Shown here piece by piece: positions 26,381 through 33,827 of a DNA stretch of 37,861 nt (position 1 is the first letter of the stretch; the number at the start of each line of letters is the position of its first letter). Below the pieces are notes generated by a model, which did no database searches, was not told the DNA's origin, and saw nothing but the letters and a program-made list of their open reading frames with translations. The translations under genes were made by a program, and so were the position numbers. The stretch comes from an uncultured Trueperaceae bacterium (GTDB lineage Bacteria; Deinococcota; Deinococci; Deinococcales; Trueperaceae): NCBI GenBank assembly GCA_913057685.1, contig CAJXOA010000025.1, positions 1-37,861 of the forward strand, written 5' to 3'.

Positions 26381-27337
26381 TCAGGGCACGACGAGGACGA
26401 CCTTGCCCGCCGTCGCGTTCGCGCGGAGGGCGGCGTGCGCCTCCTCGACGCGGCGGACGTCGTACGTCGCGTGGATCGGGAGGCGCAGGCCGCCCCGCGC
26501 GACGTCGGCACCGAAGCGGGCGTGGAAGGCGTCACGCAGCGTGATCTTCGCGTCGAGGGGACGCCCGCGCAGGGTCGTGCCCTTCACCGTGAGGCGCTTG
26601 CGCATCACCACCCCGACGTCCAGCGTCGCGGCGCGCCCCCCGAGGCTGGAGATCCACACCAGCCGGCCCCCGACGTCGAGCAGATCGAGGTTCGCCTCCA
26701 CCACCGAGGCCCCCACCGGGTCGAGGACGACGTCGACGCCGCCCCACGCGTCGCGCAGGCGCGCCGGCCAGGCGGGGTCGTGGCGGTCCCACGCCCACGT
26801 CGCCCCCAAGCCCCGACAGAGCGGCGCCTTGGCGCCGCTGGACGTCGTGGCGACCTCCGCACCGAGCGCGCGCGCCTGCAGGATCGCGGCGGTCCCCACG
26901 CCGCTGGCGCCGGCGTGGATCAACACCCGCTCGCCCGGCCGCAGGGCCGCCTCGATCGCAAGGTTGGAGAACGCCGTCAGGTGCGCTTCGGGGAGGGCGG
27001 CCGCCTCGACGTCCGTGAGGCCGTCGGGGGTGGGGAGCAACATGCGGGCGGGCACCGCGACGCGTTCGGCGTACCCGCCGCCGGCCAGCAGCGCGTGCAC
27101 CCGGTCGCCCGGCCGCCACCCGGAGGCGGGCGGGGCGTCGAGGACCTCGCCGGCGACCTCGAGGCCGAGGATGGGGCTGGCGCCGGGCGGCGGCGGGTAG
27201 CGGCCGGCGCGTTGCGCGAGGTCGGCGCGGTTGACGCCCGCCGCCCGCACCCGCACGAGCGCCTCCCCCGGCCCCGGGTCGGGGTCGGGCACCGCGCGCC
27301 ACGCGAGCGGTCCGGGGGCGCCGTGGATCGCCTTCAC
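26381..27337 (-). CDS. Quinone oxidoreductase-like medium-chain reductase
   Basis: The 318-residue product is a zinc-independent MDR protein of the NAD(P)H:quinone oxidoreductase/PIG3 type: MKAIHGAPGPLAWRAV, AGVNRADLAQRAGRYPPPPG, GLEVAGEVLD, and the nucleotide-binding segment VLIHAGASGVGTAAILQARALGA. The catalytic and structural Zn Cys clusters of alcohol dehydrogenases are absent. The real substrate is unknown; PIG3-type enzymes reduce small quinones. The GTG start is set by TAGACC 6 bases upstream. It is a single gene, divergent from the MreB-like gene. Confidence 0.88.
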   Translation of the reverse strand: MKAIHGAPGPLAWRAVPDPDPGPGEALVRVRAAGVNRADLAQRAGRYPPPPGASPILGLEVAGEVLDAPPASGWRPGDRVHALLAGGGYAERVAVPARMLLPTPDGLTDVEAAALPEAHLTAFSNLAIEAALRPGERVLIHAGASGVGTAAILQARALGAEVATTSSGAKAPLCRGLGATWAWDRHDPAWPARLRDAWGGVDVVLDPVGASVVEANLDLLDVGGRLVWISSLGGRAATLDVGVVMRKRLTVKGTTLRGRPLDAKITLRDAFHARFGADVARGGLRLPIHATYDVRRVEEAHAALRANATAGKVVLVVP

Positions 27338-27343
27338 GCCCGC

Positions 27344-27349
27344 GGTCTA
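27344..27349 (-). promoter_or_regulatory. Candidate -10 box of the oxidoreductase gene
   Basis: Minus-strand TAGACC, 6 bases before the GTG. It deviates from TANNNT in the last base but keeps the leaderless spacing. Confidence 0.35.
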
Positions 27350-27407
27350 CCACGAATCGCGGGGGCGCCCCCCGCGGGCACCCGCGACGGCGGCGGCCCC
27401 GGCGCGG

Positions 27408-27413
27408 TAGCGT
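27408..27413 (+). promoter_or_regulatory. -10 box of the mreB-like gene, leaderless arrangement
   Basis: TAGCGT ends 7 bases before the ATG at 27421; no ribosome binding site lies between. Confidence 0.55.
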
Positions 27414-27420
27414 GCGCGCC

Positions 27421-28434
27421 ATGATCGGAGTCGATTTGGGGACCACGCACGTCCGCGTGCACGTCAAGGGTCGGGGGGTCGTCCTGCGCGAGCCGGCGGT
27501 CATCGCGATGTCGCAGGAGACCGGCGACGTCATGGCGATCGGCGAGGAGGCCGCGCGGATGCTGGGGCGCACCCCGGGCTCGATCACCGCGGTCCGGCCG
27601 ATGCAGGACGGCGTGATCGCGGACTACACGTTGACCGAGAAGATGCTCAAGGGGTTCGTCGGGAAGGTCCTGACCGGCCCCAGCCGCTTTTTGCGGCCGA
27701 CGATCATGGTGTGCGTCCCGTCGGAGATCACCGACGTCGAGCGGCGCGCGGTCCTGCAGGCGGTGCACGAGATCGGGGCGCGCAAGGCGTTGCTGATCGA
27801 GGAGCCGGTCGCCGCGGCGATCGGGGCGGGGATCGACATCGCCGCACCGGTCGGGGCGATGGTGATCGACATGGGGGGCGGCACGACCGACGTCGCGATC
27901 CTGAGCCTCGGTGGGGTCGTGCGCTCGAGCAGCGTGCGGGTGGCGGGGAACGCCTTCGATGCCGACATCGCCGGCTTCGTCAAGGAGAAGTACGAACTGT
28001 TGATCGGCGACCGGACGGCGGAACGCATCAAGCGCGAGATCGGCGCGGCGATGCTCGATCCGGACGCGACGCCCGCCACCCTGGAGGTGCGCGGGCGGGG
28101 CCTGGTCGACGGCATGCCGAAGACGGCGACGGTCACGTCGACCGACGTCGTCGAGGCGATCGAGGGGTCGCTGGAGAAGATCGCGGAGGTGCTCCGCAAC
28201 GTCCTCGAGACCGCGGAACCGGAGCTGGTGAGCGACGTCATCGACCGCGGGATCGTGCTGACCGGCGGGGCGGCGCAACTGCGCTTCGTCGACCGCTACC
28301 TGAGCGCCGTGACCGGCATCCCGGTCGGGCTCGCGCAGGACCCCGAGGATTGCGTGGTCGTGGGGACCAGCCGCGCGCTGGACATGGCCGACGTCCTCGC
28401 GGACGCGCGGCGGCGCGGCACCGAGTTCCACTGA
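27421..28434 (+). CDS. mreB: MreB/Mbl-family bacterial actin
   Basis: MreB polymerises on the inner membrane and guides peptidoglycan synthesis. The 337-residue product has phosphate-1 VDLGTTHVRVHVKGRG, TIMVCVPSEITDVERRAV, LLIEEPVAAAIGAG, phosphate-2 IDMGGGTTDVAIL (about residues 149-161) and the adenosine motif GIVLTGGAAQLRFVDRYL. It begins directly at MIGVDLGT, without the hydrophobic N-terminal residues many MreB proteins use for membrane anchoring. No mreC or mreD follows; the next gene converges. ATG 27421 is set by the -10 box; a GTG at 27412 would add only three residues. An Mbl-type second paralogue is equally possible. Confidence 0.9.
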   Translation: MIGVDLGTTHVRVHVKGRGVVLREPAVIAMSQETGDVMAIGEEAARMLGRTPGSITAVRPMQDGVIADYTLTEKMLKGFVGKVLTGPSRFLRPTIMVCVPSEITDVERRAVLQAVHEIGARKALLIEEPVAAAIGAGIDIAAPVGAMVIDMGGGTTDVAILSLGGVVRSSSVRVAGNAFDADIAGFVKEKYELLIGDRTAERIKREIGAAMLDPDATPATLEVRGRGLVDGMPKTATVTSTDVVEAIEGSLEKIAEVLRNVLETAEPELVSDVIDRGIVLTGGAAQLRFVDRYLSAVTGIPVGLAQDPEDCVVVGTSRALDMADVLADARRRGTEFH

Positions 28435-28488
28435 CGACGCCGGCGCGCGGCCCCGCCGGGGCGACGCCGCGCAGCGCGGGGGCGGTCG

Positions 28489-28923
28489 TCAGCCGGCCTG
28501 CAGGTCGACCAACGTCATTTCGAACGTGAGGGCCTGCCCGGCGAGGGGCGGGTTGGCGTCGAGGGTGATGCTGGCCTCGTCGAGGGCGGCGACGGTGACG
28601 GGGACCGCCTGGCCGTCCTCCTGCTGGAGTTGCAGCGGGGTGCCGAGCTCCACCTCGAGGTCCTCGGGCAGGTCGCTGCGCGGCACCTCGAGCATCAGGT
28701 CGTCGCGGCGTTCGCCGTAGGCGTCGTGCGGCTCGAGGCGCGCCTTCTTCGTTTCGCCGACGCTCATGCCGACCACGGCCGCCTCGAAGCCGGGGATGAC
28801 CTGGCCCGAACCGAGGGTGACGGTGAGGGGGTCGCGCCCCTCGCTGCTGTCGAACACGGTGCCGTCGTCGAGGGTGCCCGTGTAGTGGACGTGGACGGTG
28901 TCGCCGGTCTTCGCTTCGCTCAT
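28489..28923 (-). CDS. FKBP-type peptidyl-prolyl isomerase, SlyD-like
   Basis: The 144-residue cytoplasmic prolyl isomerase and chaperone has the FKBP core (VHVHYTGTLDDGTVFDSSEGRD, LGSGQVIPGFEAAVVGMSVGE). The insert-in-flap region is typical of SlyD (ARLEPHDAYGERRDDLMLEV, then LQLQQEDGQ). The His/Cys-rich metal-binding tail of E. coli SlyD is absent. ATG 28923 has GAGGAGG 4 bases upstream. A 6-bp hairpin (GCGGGC/GCCCGC, 28935-28951) stands just upstream of that site and may end the preceding transcript or structure the leader. Confidence 0.93.
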   Translation of the reverse strand: MSEAKTGDTVHVHYTGTLDDGTVFDSSEGRDPLTVTLGSGQVIPGFEAAVVGMSVGETKKARLEPHDAYGERRDDLMLEVPRSDLPEDLEVELGTPLQLQQEDGQAVPVTVAALDEASITLDANPPLAGQALTFEMTLVDLQAG

Positions 28924-29066
28924 GAAGCCTCCTCGCGGGCGGGATGCCCGCGTCGATGCGTCGCGCGGGGACCGGATCGCCCCCGCGCCGGGGCGAGGGT
29001 GGCACGAACGGCGCGGCGTCCGTGTCGGCCGGGCGCCGTCGGGGGGCGCGGGGGCCGGGGCGGACC

Positions 29067-30653
29067 TCAGAAGCCGGTGGCGAGCCCGTCCTTGCGGGGG
29101 TCGCTGCCGGCGACGTAGCCGCCGTCCGGGAGGCGGCGCACGAGTTGCGCGCCTCCGAAGGCGAAGCTGTGCTCCGGCGCGGTGGCGGTGACGTCGTGCC
29201 CCAGGTCGCCGAGCGCCTCGAGGGTGGCGGGCGCGAACCCGCTCTCGAGCGCCACCGTGCGGCCCTCCACGACCCGCCAGCGGGGGGCGTCCGCCGCCGC
29301 CTGCGGGTTCTGGCCCCACAGGACGGTGCGGAGCACCATCTGCACGTGCCCCTGGGGCTGCATGGGGCCGCCCATGACGCCGAAGCTCATGTCCGGCGCC
29401 CCCTGCCGCGTCAGGAACGCGGGAATGATCGTGTGGAACGGTCGTTTGCGGGGGCCGACCCGGTTCGGGTGCCCCGCCTGCAGCGTGAAGCCCGCCCCGC
29501 GGTTCTGCAGCGAGATGCCGGTCCCCGGCACGACGACGCCCGATCCGAACCCGTAGTAGTTGGACTGGATGAACGACACCATGCGGCCCTCGGCGTCGGC
29601 GGCGGTGAGGTACACCGTCCCGCCGCGTCGGGGGACGCCGTACGTCGGGTCGCCGGCCCGGTGGGGATCGATCGCGCCGGCCCGCTCGGCGAGGTAGCCG
29701 TCGTCGAGCAGGTCGGACGGCGGGACGTCGAGGTGGTCGGGGTCGCCGACGTAGCGGTACGCGTCGGCGTAGGCGAGCTTCATCGCTTCGATCTGCAGGT
29801 GCAGCGCCGCGACGGAGTCCGGCGCGTGGTCGGCGACGTCGGTGTGCCGCAGGATGCCCAGCGCGAGGAGCGCGGCGAGGCCCTGCCCGTTGGGGGGGAT
29901 CTCGTGCAGTTCGTGTTCGCCGTAGGCGGTCGAGATCGTGCCGACCCAATCCGGGCGGTGCTCGGCGAGGTCGGCCGCGGCGAGGGCGCCGCCGCCCGCC
30001 TGGACGTGGGCAGCCATGCGTTCGGCCAGGTCGCCGGTGTAGAACGCGTCGCCCTCGCTCTCGACGATCGCTTCGAGGGTGGCGGCCTGATCGGGGAACC
30101 GCCACGTCTCCCCCGCCCGCGGGGCGCGCCCGTTCGGCAGGAACGCCTGGACGAAGTCGGGCCGGTCGGCGAAGGTGCGTTCGGCCTGGCTCCAGGCGCG
30201 GGCGGTGATCGGGGAGACGGGGAAGCCCTCGCGGGCGTACCCCACCGCCGGGGCGGCGACCTGGGCCAACGGGAGCGACCCGAAGCGGCGGTGCGTCTCG
30301 ATCCAGGCGGACACCGCGCCGGGCACCGTGACGGTGTCCTCGCCGCGGAGGGGGATCGCGTCGTGGCCGGCGAAGCGTTCGGGCGTGAGGCCGGCCGGGC
30401 TGCGCCCCGACGCGTTCAGGCCGTGCAGGGCCTGGCCGTCCCAGAGGATCGCGAAGGCGTCGCTGCCGAGGCCGTTGCTGGTGGGCTCGACGACGGTGAG
30501 GGCCATGGCGGTCGCGATGGCGGCGTCGACGGCGTTCCCGCCCGCCATCAGCATGCGGAGTCCGGCGGAGGCCGCCAACGGTTGGCTGGTGGCGACGACG
30601 TTGCGCGCCAGGACCGGCATGCGCTGGGAGGGGTAGGGGGTGGAGGGATCCAT
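29067..30653 (-). CDS. Gamma-glutamyltransferase, cytoplasmic YwrD-like type
   Basis: GGT cleaves gamma-glutamyl bonds, for example in glutathione. The 528-residue product has the GGT signature GGNAVDAAIATAMALTVVEP and SNGLGSDAFAILWDG. The predicted processing site and nucleophile is T346 in RRGGTVYLTAADAEGRMVSF, where an N-terminal nucleophile would form after self-cleavage. The small-subunit motif GVMGGPMQPQGHVQMV follows. No signal peptide is present, unlike periplasmic GGTs, which suggests action on imported peptides in the cytoplasm. ATG 30653 has GAGGAG upstream. It lies 18 bases after chrA and appears last in the peptide operon. An acylase role within the same family is the alternative. 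Confidence 0.92.
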   Translation of the reverse strand: MDPSTPYPSQRMPVLARNVVATSQPLAASAGLRMLMAGGNAVDAAIATAMALTVVEPTSNGLGSDAFAILWDGQALHGLNASGRSPAGLTPERFAGHDAIPLRGEDTVTVPGAVSAWIETHRRFGSLPLAQVAAPAVGYAREGFPVSPITARAWSQAERTFADRPDFVQAFLPNGRAPRAGETWRFPDQAATLEAIVESEGDAFYTGDLAERMAAHVQAGGGALAAADLAEHRPDWVGTISTAYGEHELHEIPPNGQGLAALLALGILRHTDVADHAPDSVAALHLQIEAMKLAYADAYRYVGDPDHLDVPPSDLLDDGYLAERAGAIDPHRAGDPTYGVPRRGGTVYLTAADAEGRMVSFIQSNYYGFGSGVVVPGTGISLQNRGAGFTLQAGHPNRVGPRKRPFHTIIPAFLTRQGAPDMSFGVMGGPMQPQGHVQMVLRTVLWGQNPQAAADAPRWRVVEGRTVALESGFAPATLEALGDLGHDVTATAPEHSFAFGGAQLVRRLPDGGYVAGSDPRKDGLATGF

Positions 30654-30671
30654 GGGGCTCCTCGGTGCGCC

Positions 30672-31214
30672 TCAGCGCAGGAAGGTGAGGCCGGCGACGC
30701 CGCCGGCGACGATGAGGATGGCGGGGTGCACGCCGAAGCGGGCGGCGGCGACGAAGGCGACGACGCCGAGCCCCCAGAGGGCCCAGTTGGCCAGCCACTG
30801 CGGGGGGGCGCCGAAGGCGCGGGGGGCGAACTCCCAGACGACCAGCGCCAACAGCGCGACCACGACGGGGCGCACGCCCCGAAGGAACGCTTCGAAGGCG
30901 GGGGACTCGCGGTAGCGGAGGTACAGCCCGCCGAGGGCGATCATCGCGAGGATCGTCGGGACCGTGACGCCGACGAGGCCGGCGGCGGCACCGGGCCACC
31001 CGGCGACCTTGAAGCCGACGTACCCGGCCATCTTCGTCGCGATGGGGCCCGGGAGGGCGTTGCCGAAGGCGAAGGCGTCGAGGAACTCGTCCTTCGTCAA
31101 CCACTGCTGGACGTCGACGACCTCCTCCTGAATGAGGGGGATCATCGAGGGGCCGCCGCCGAAGCCGAACAGGCCGACCTTCGCGAACGACCACAACAGG
31201 TGCAGGGTCTCCAT
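30672..31214 (-). CDS. Single-domain ChrA-family transporter
   Basis: The 180-residue membrane protein has one CHR domain: FAKVGLFGFGGGPSMIPLIQEEVV, DEFLDAFAFGNALPGPIATKMAGYVG, then four or five hydrophobic segments (AAAGLVGVTVPTILAMIALGG, VVVALLALVVWEF). Two-domain ChrA exports chromate. Short CHR proteins usually work as pairs encoded by adjacent genes, but no partner is adjacent here. Chromate as the real substrate is doubtful given the peptide-metabolism context. A TTGAGG-16-TAGACT promoter overlaps the DUF1028 stop and ends 10 bases before the ATG. Confidence 0.85.
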   Translation of the reverse strand: METLHLLWSFAKVGLFGFGGGPSMIPLIQEEVVDVQQWLTKDEFLDAFAFGNALPGPIATKMAGYVGFKVAGWPGAAAGLVGVTVPTILAMIALGGLYLRYRESPAFEAFLRGVRPVVVALLALVVWEFAPRAFGAPPQWLANWALWGLGVVAFVAAARFGVHPAILIVAGGVAGLTFLR

Positions 31215-31224
31215 GGTGGGGGCG

Positions 31225-31252
31225 AGTCTACCCGCCGCCACGCGCGCCTCAA
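31225..31252 (-). promoter_or_regulatory. Promoter of chrA overlapping the DUF1028 stop codon
   Basis: On the minus strand TTGAGG (31252-31247) and TAGACT (31230-31225) are spaced by 16 bases. The -10 box ends 10 bases before the ATG at 31214, giving a leader of only a few bases. Confidence 0.55.
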
Positions 31253-31944
31253 CGGCGCACGCGGCTGAACAGGCGGACCCCCTCCTCTCCGTACTCGCGG
31301 CGGATCGCGTCGGTCTGGTCGGCCATGACCCCTTCGAGGCGTCGCAGCTCCGCGACGGGATCGGTGTGGTCGTCGACGCGCAGGTTGTGGTGGAGGCGCG
31401 GCTCGGGCGAGACGGCGAGGAGGGCAGCCGACTGCTTGCCGCGCTTGTCGCCACCCGCCGCTTGGCCGGCCTCGAGGGTGCGCAGGAGGCGCTCCCCGAT
31501 CTCCAGGTCGCGTCCCGCGTCGGCCGCCTCGAGCATGGCGTCGACGACCTCGGGACCGGCCAGCATGTTGCCTGCGACGCTGACGCCGTCGCCGGCGCCC
31601 GACCCCGCCCACGGGACGCAGTCGGCTCCGGTCACCGCGTGGGCGCCGGTCGCGTCGATGCCGTGCAGTTGCCGCACCGCGCGTGCGTCGTCGACGGCGA
31701 GCAGTCCGTCGATGGCGGCCGAGATGGGCAGGCCGGCCTCGATCGCCGCGAGCGTCCGCGCGCCGAGCGTGGTGTCGACCCGCGCTTGGGTGGCGACGGC
31801 ACCGGATTCGGAGACGTAGGGCACGAGGCTGCCGACGTTCGGTCGGGCGGTGGCGACGGCGACGCCGTACCCGCCGCAGGCGCCACGGAGGCACACCGAG
31901 AACGTCGCGAGATCGAGGGCGGTGGGCGCGTCGAGGGGAGGCAT
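31249..31944 (-). CDS. DUF1028-family protein, predicted Ntn-type hydrolase fold
   Basis: The 231-residue product matches DUF1028: ATFSVCLRGACGGYGVAVATA, VPYVSESGAVATQARVDTTLG, and the long helix-turn ADAGRDLEIGERLLRTLEAGQAAGGDKRGKQSAAL. Family structures are described as Ntn-hydrolase-like, but the reaction is not established. Members often lie beside peptide transporters and peptidases, as here. In most members the TFS motif is at the extreme N-terminus; here 12 residues precede it and may be processed. Its ATG overlaps the dppC stop (ATGA), so the two are coupled. A role in hydrolysing an imported peptide or amide is inferred. Confidence 0.85.
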   Translation of the reverse strand: MPPLDAPTALDLATFSVCLRGACGGYGVAVATARPNVGSLVPYVSESGAVATQARVDTTLGARTLAAIEAGLPISAAIDGLLAVDDARAVRQLHGIDATGAHAVTGADCVPWAGSGAGDGVSVAGNMLAGPEVVDAMLEAADAGRDLEIGERLLRTLEAGQAAGGDKRGKQSAALLAVSPEPRLHHNLRVDDHTDPVAELRRLEGVMADQTDAIRREYGEEGVRLFSRVRR

Positions 31945-32819
31945 CAGGCGTCCCTCGGGTCGAACGCGTCGCGGAGGCCGTCCCCGAACAGGTTGAAGGC
32001 GAGGACGGTGACGAAGATCGACAGGCCGGGCCAGATCGCCATCCACGGGGCCTGCACGAGGAAGTTCTTGGCGGTGTTCAACATGCCTCCCCAGCTGGGT
32101 GTCGGCGGTTGGACGCCGAGACCGAGGAACGAGAGCGACGACTCGGCGATGATCGCCTGGGCGATCGTGACGGTGGCCTGCACGAGGATGGGGGCGAAGG
32201 CGTTCGGGAGGACGTGCCGCGCCAGGATCCGCCCGTCCCCCGCCCCGAGGGCGCGGGCGGCCTGGACGTACTCGGCGTTCTTGACGGCCAGTACCTGGCC
32301 GCGCATGAGGCGCACGAAGGTGGGGGTCACGGCGATCCCGATCGCGATCATGGCGTTCTGTAGGCTCGGTCCCAACGCCGCCGCCAGCGCGACGGCGAGG
32401 ATCAGGAATGGGAACGACAACAGCGCGTCGGTGATGCGCATGATGACCTCGTCCACCCACCCGCCGTAGAAGCCTGCGATCAACCCCAGGGGCACGCCGG
32501 CGGCGAGCGCGATCGCGACGCTGATGACGCCGGCGATCAGGCTGGCTCGCGCGCCGAACACGACGCGGGAGAGGACGTCCCGACCGATCTCGTCGGTTCC
32601 GAACCAGTAGCGTCCCGACGGGGCGTCCCGGACCGAGAGGAAGTCGGTGGCGGCGGGGTCGTAGGGCGCGATCCAGGGGGCGAGAACGGCGAGCGCGACG
32701 AAGGCGAGGACGACCACGCCCCCGACGAGGGCGATGGGGCGGGACCGGAGGCGGCGCATCGGTCGGCTCGTCCACCAGGCGACCACGGGGTCGATACGGC
32801 GGGGGACGGCGCCCGTCAC
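31944..32819 (-). CDS. Peptide ABC transporter permease, DppC-type
   Basis: The 291-residue inner-membrane permease has a first segment (IALVGGVVVLAFVALAVLAPWIAPYDP), the sequence WFGTDEIGRDVLSRVVFGARASL typical of DppC/NikC/OppC, and about six hydrophobic spans. The EAA loop for the ATPase is ARALGAGDGRILARHVLPNAFAPILV. ESSLSFLGLGVQPPTPSWGGML completes the family pattern. The GTG start overlaps the dppB stop (GTGA). No ATPase genes (DppD/DppF) are in the operon, so it must borrow them from elsewhere. Confidence 0.95.
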   Translation of the reverse strand: MTGAVPRRIDPVVAWWTSRPMRRLRSRPIALVGGVVVLAFVALAVLAPWIAPYDPAATDFLSVRDAPSGRYWFGTDEIGRDVLSRVVFGARASLIAGVISVAIALAAGVPLGLIAGFYGGWVDEVIMRITDALLSFPFLILAVALAAALGPSLQNAMIAIGIAVTPTFVRLMRGQVLAVKNAEYVQAARALGAGDGRILARHVLPNAFAPILVQATVTIAQAIIAESSLSFLGLGVQPPTPSWGGMLNTAKNFLVQAPWMAIWPGLSIFVTVLAFNLFGDGLRDAFDPRDA

Positions 32820-33766
32820 GCTCGCCCTCCCGAGATGCGCGGGTCGAGGAGCGCGTAGAGCACGTCGACCGCGAGGTTGATGACGATGTACGCGGTGGCG
32901 GTGAACAGGACGACGCCCTGTACGACCGCGTAGTCGCGGTTGAAGACGGCGTCGACGATCAGTTTGCCGAACCCGGGGATGGTGAAGACCTGCTCGGTCA
33001 ACACGGCCCCCGACAGGAGCGTGCCCAACTGCAGGCCGAGGATCGTGACGACCGGAATGAGGGCGTTACGCATCGCGTGGCGCACGATGGTCGTCCAGCC
33101 ACTCGCCCCCTTCGCGGTCGCCGTTCGCACGAAGTCCTGGGAGAGGACCTCGAGCATCGAGGAGCGCATTTGGCGCATCAGGACCGCCGCCAATCCGGTC
33201 CCGAGGACGATCGCGGGCATGATCATGCGCCGCAGGTTGTCGACGGGGTCCTCGAAGAACGGCACGTACCCGGACGCCGGGAGCCAGCCCAGCTGCACCG
33301 AGACGAACAGGATCAACATGATCCCCAGCCAGAAGTTGGGGATCGAGAGGCCCGATAGGGCGACCACCGTCCCGGCGACGTCCCAGCCGGTGTTCTTGCG
33401 CGTTGCGGCGATGACGCCGGCGGGGATGGCGACGAGGATCGCCACGAGGATGGAGAGCAGCGACAGCTGCACCGTGACGGGCAGCTTGGTGAGGATGAGG
33501 GAGGTGACGGGCTCCCCGGTCCGCATCGATACGCCCAGGTCGCCGCGAGCGAGCTGACCGAGCCAAGCAACATATTGAACGGGGACCGGCTCGTCGAGCC
33601 GGTACTTCTCACGAATGAAGGCGATGACCTGAGGATCCTGTTCCTCGCCGGCGAGGATCACGGCGGGGTCGCCGGGAAGCGACCGTTGGATGCCGAAGAC
33701 CATCACCGTCACGATCGCGAGGGTCGGGATCGCGGTGAGGACGCGCTGGACGACGAAGGGAAGCAC
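32816..33766 (-). CDS. Peptide ABC transporter permease, DppB-type
   Basis: The 316-residue permease has LPFVVQRVLTAIPTLAIVTVMVF, the periplasmic loop with REKYRLDEPVPVQYVAWLGQ and GDLGVSMRTGEPV, six hydrophobic spans and the EAA loop ATAKGASGWTTIVRHAMRNALIPVV. These are the standard DppB/NikB/GsiC blocks. The GTG start has GGAG about 5 bases upstream. A very stable hairpin lies between this gene and the binding-protein gene, so permease levels are probably lower than binding-protein levels. Confidence 0.95.
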   Translation of the reverse strand: MLPFVVQRVLTAIPTLAIVTVMVFGIQRSLPGDPAVILAGEEQDPQVIAFIREKYRLDEPVPVQYVAWLGQLARGDLGVSMRTGEPVTSLILTKLPVTVQLSLLSILVAILVAIPAGVIAATRKNTGWDVAGTVVALSGLSIPNFWLGIMLILFVSVQLGWLPASGYVPFFEDPVDNLRRMIMPAIVLGTGLAAVLMRQMRSSMLEVLSQDFVRTATAKGASGWTTIVRHAMRNALIPVVTILGLQLGTLLSGAVLTEQVFTIPGFGKLIVDAVFNRDYAVVQGVVLFTATAYIVINLAVDVLYALLDPRISGGRA

Positions 33767-33783
33767 GGGACTCCTTCACGGAA

Positions 33784-33809
33784 GGGGGGCGGGCCGCAGC
33801 CCGCCCCCC
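33784..33809 (-). other. Stable hairpin between binding-protein and permease genes
   Basis: GGGGGGCGGGC and GCCCGCCCCCC form a perfect 11-bp stem with a four-base loop, 18 bases after the binding-protein stop. Such elements commonly stabilise the upstream message or partly terminate it, giving excess binding protein. Confidence 0.65.
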
Positions 33810-33827
33810 GTTCCTGGAGCGCCGACG

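Noticed and set aside
28441-28480. Terminator between the mreB-like gene and the FKBP gene
   Set aside because: Only short competing GC stems of about 5 bp can be drawn; not convincing enough to list.
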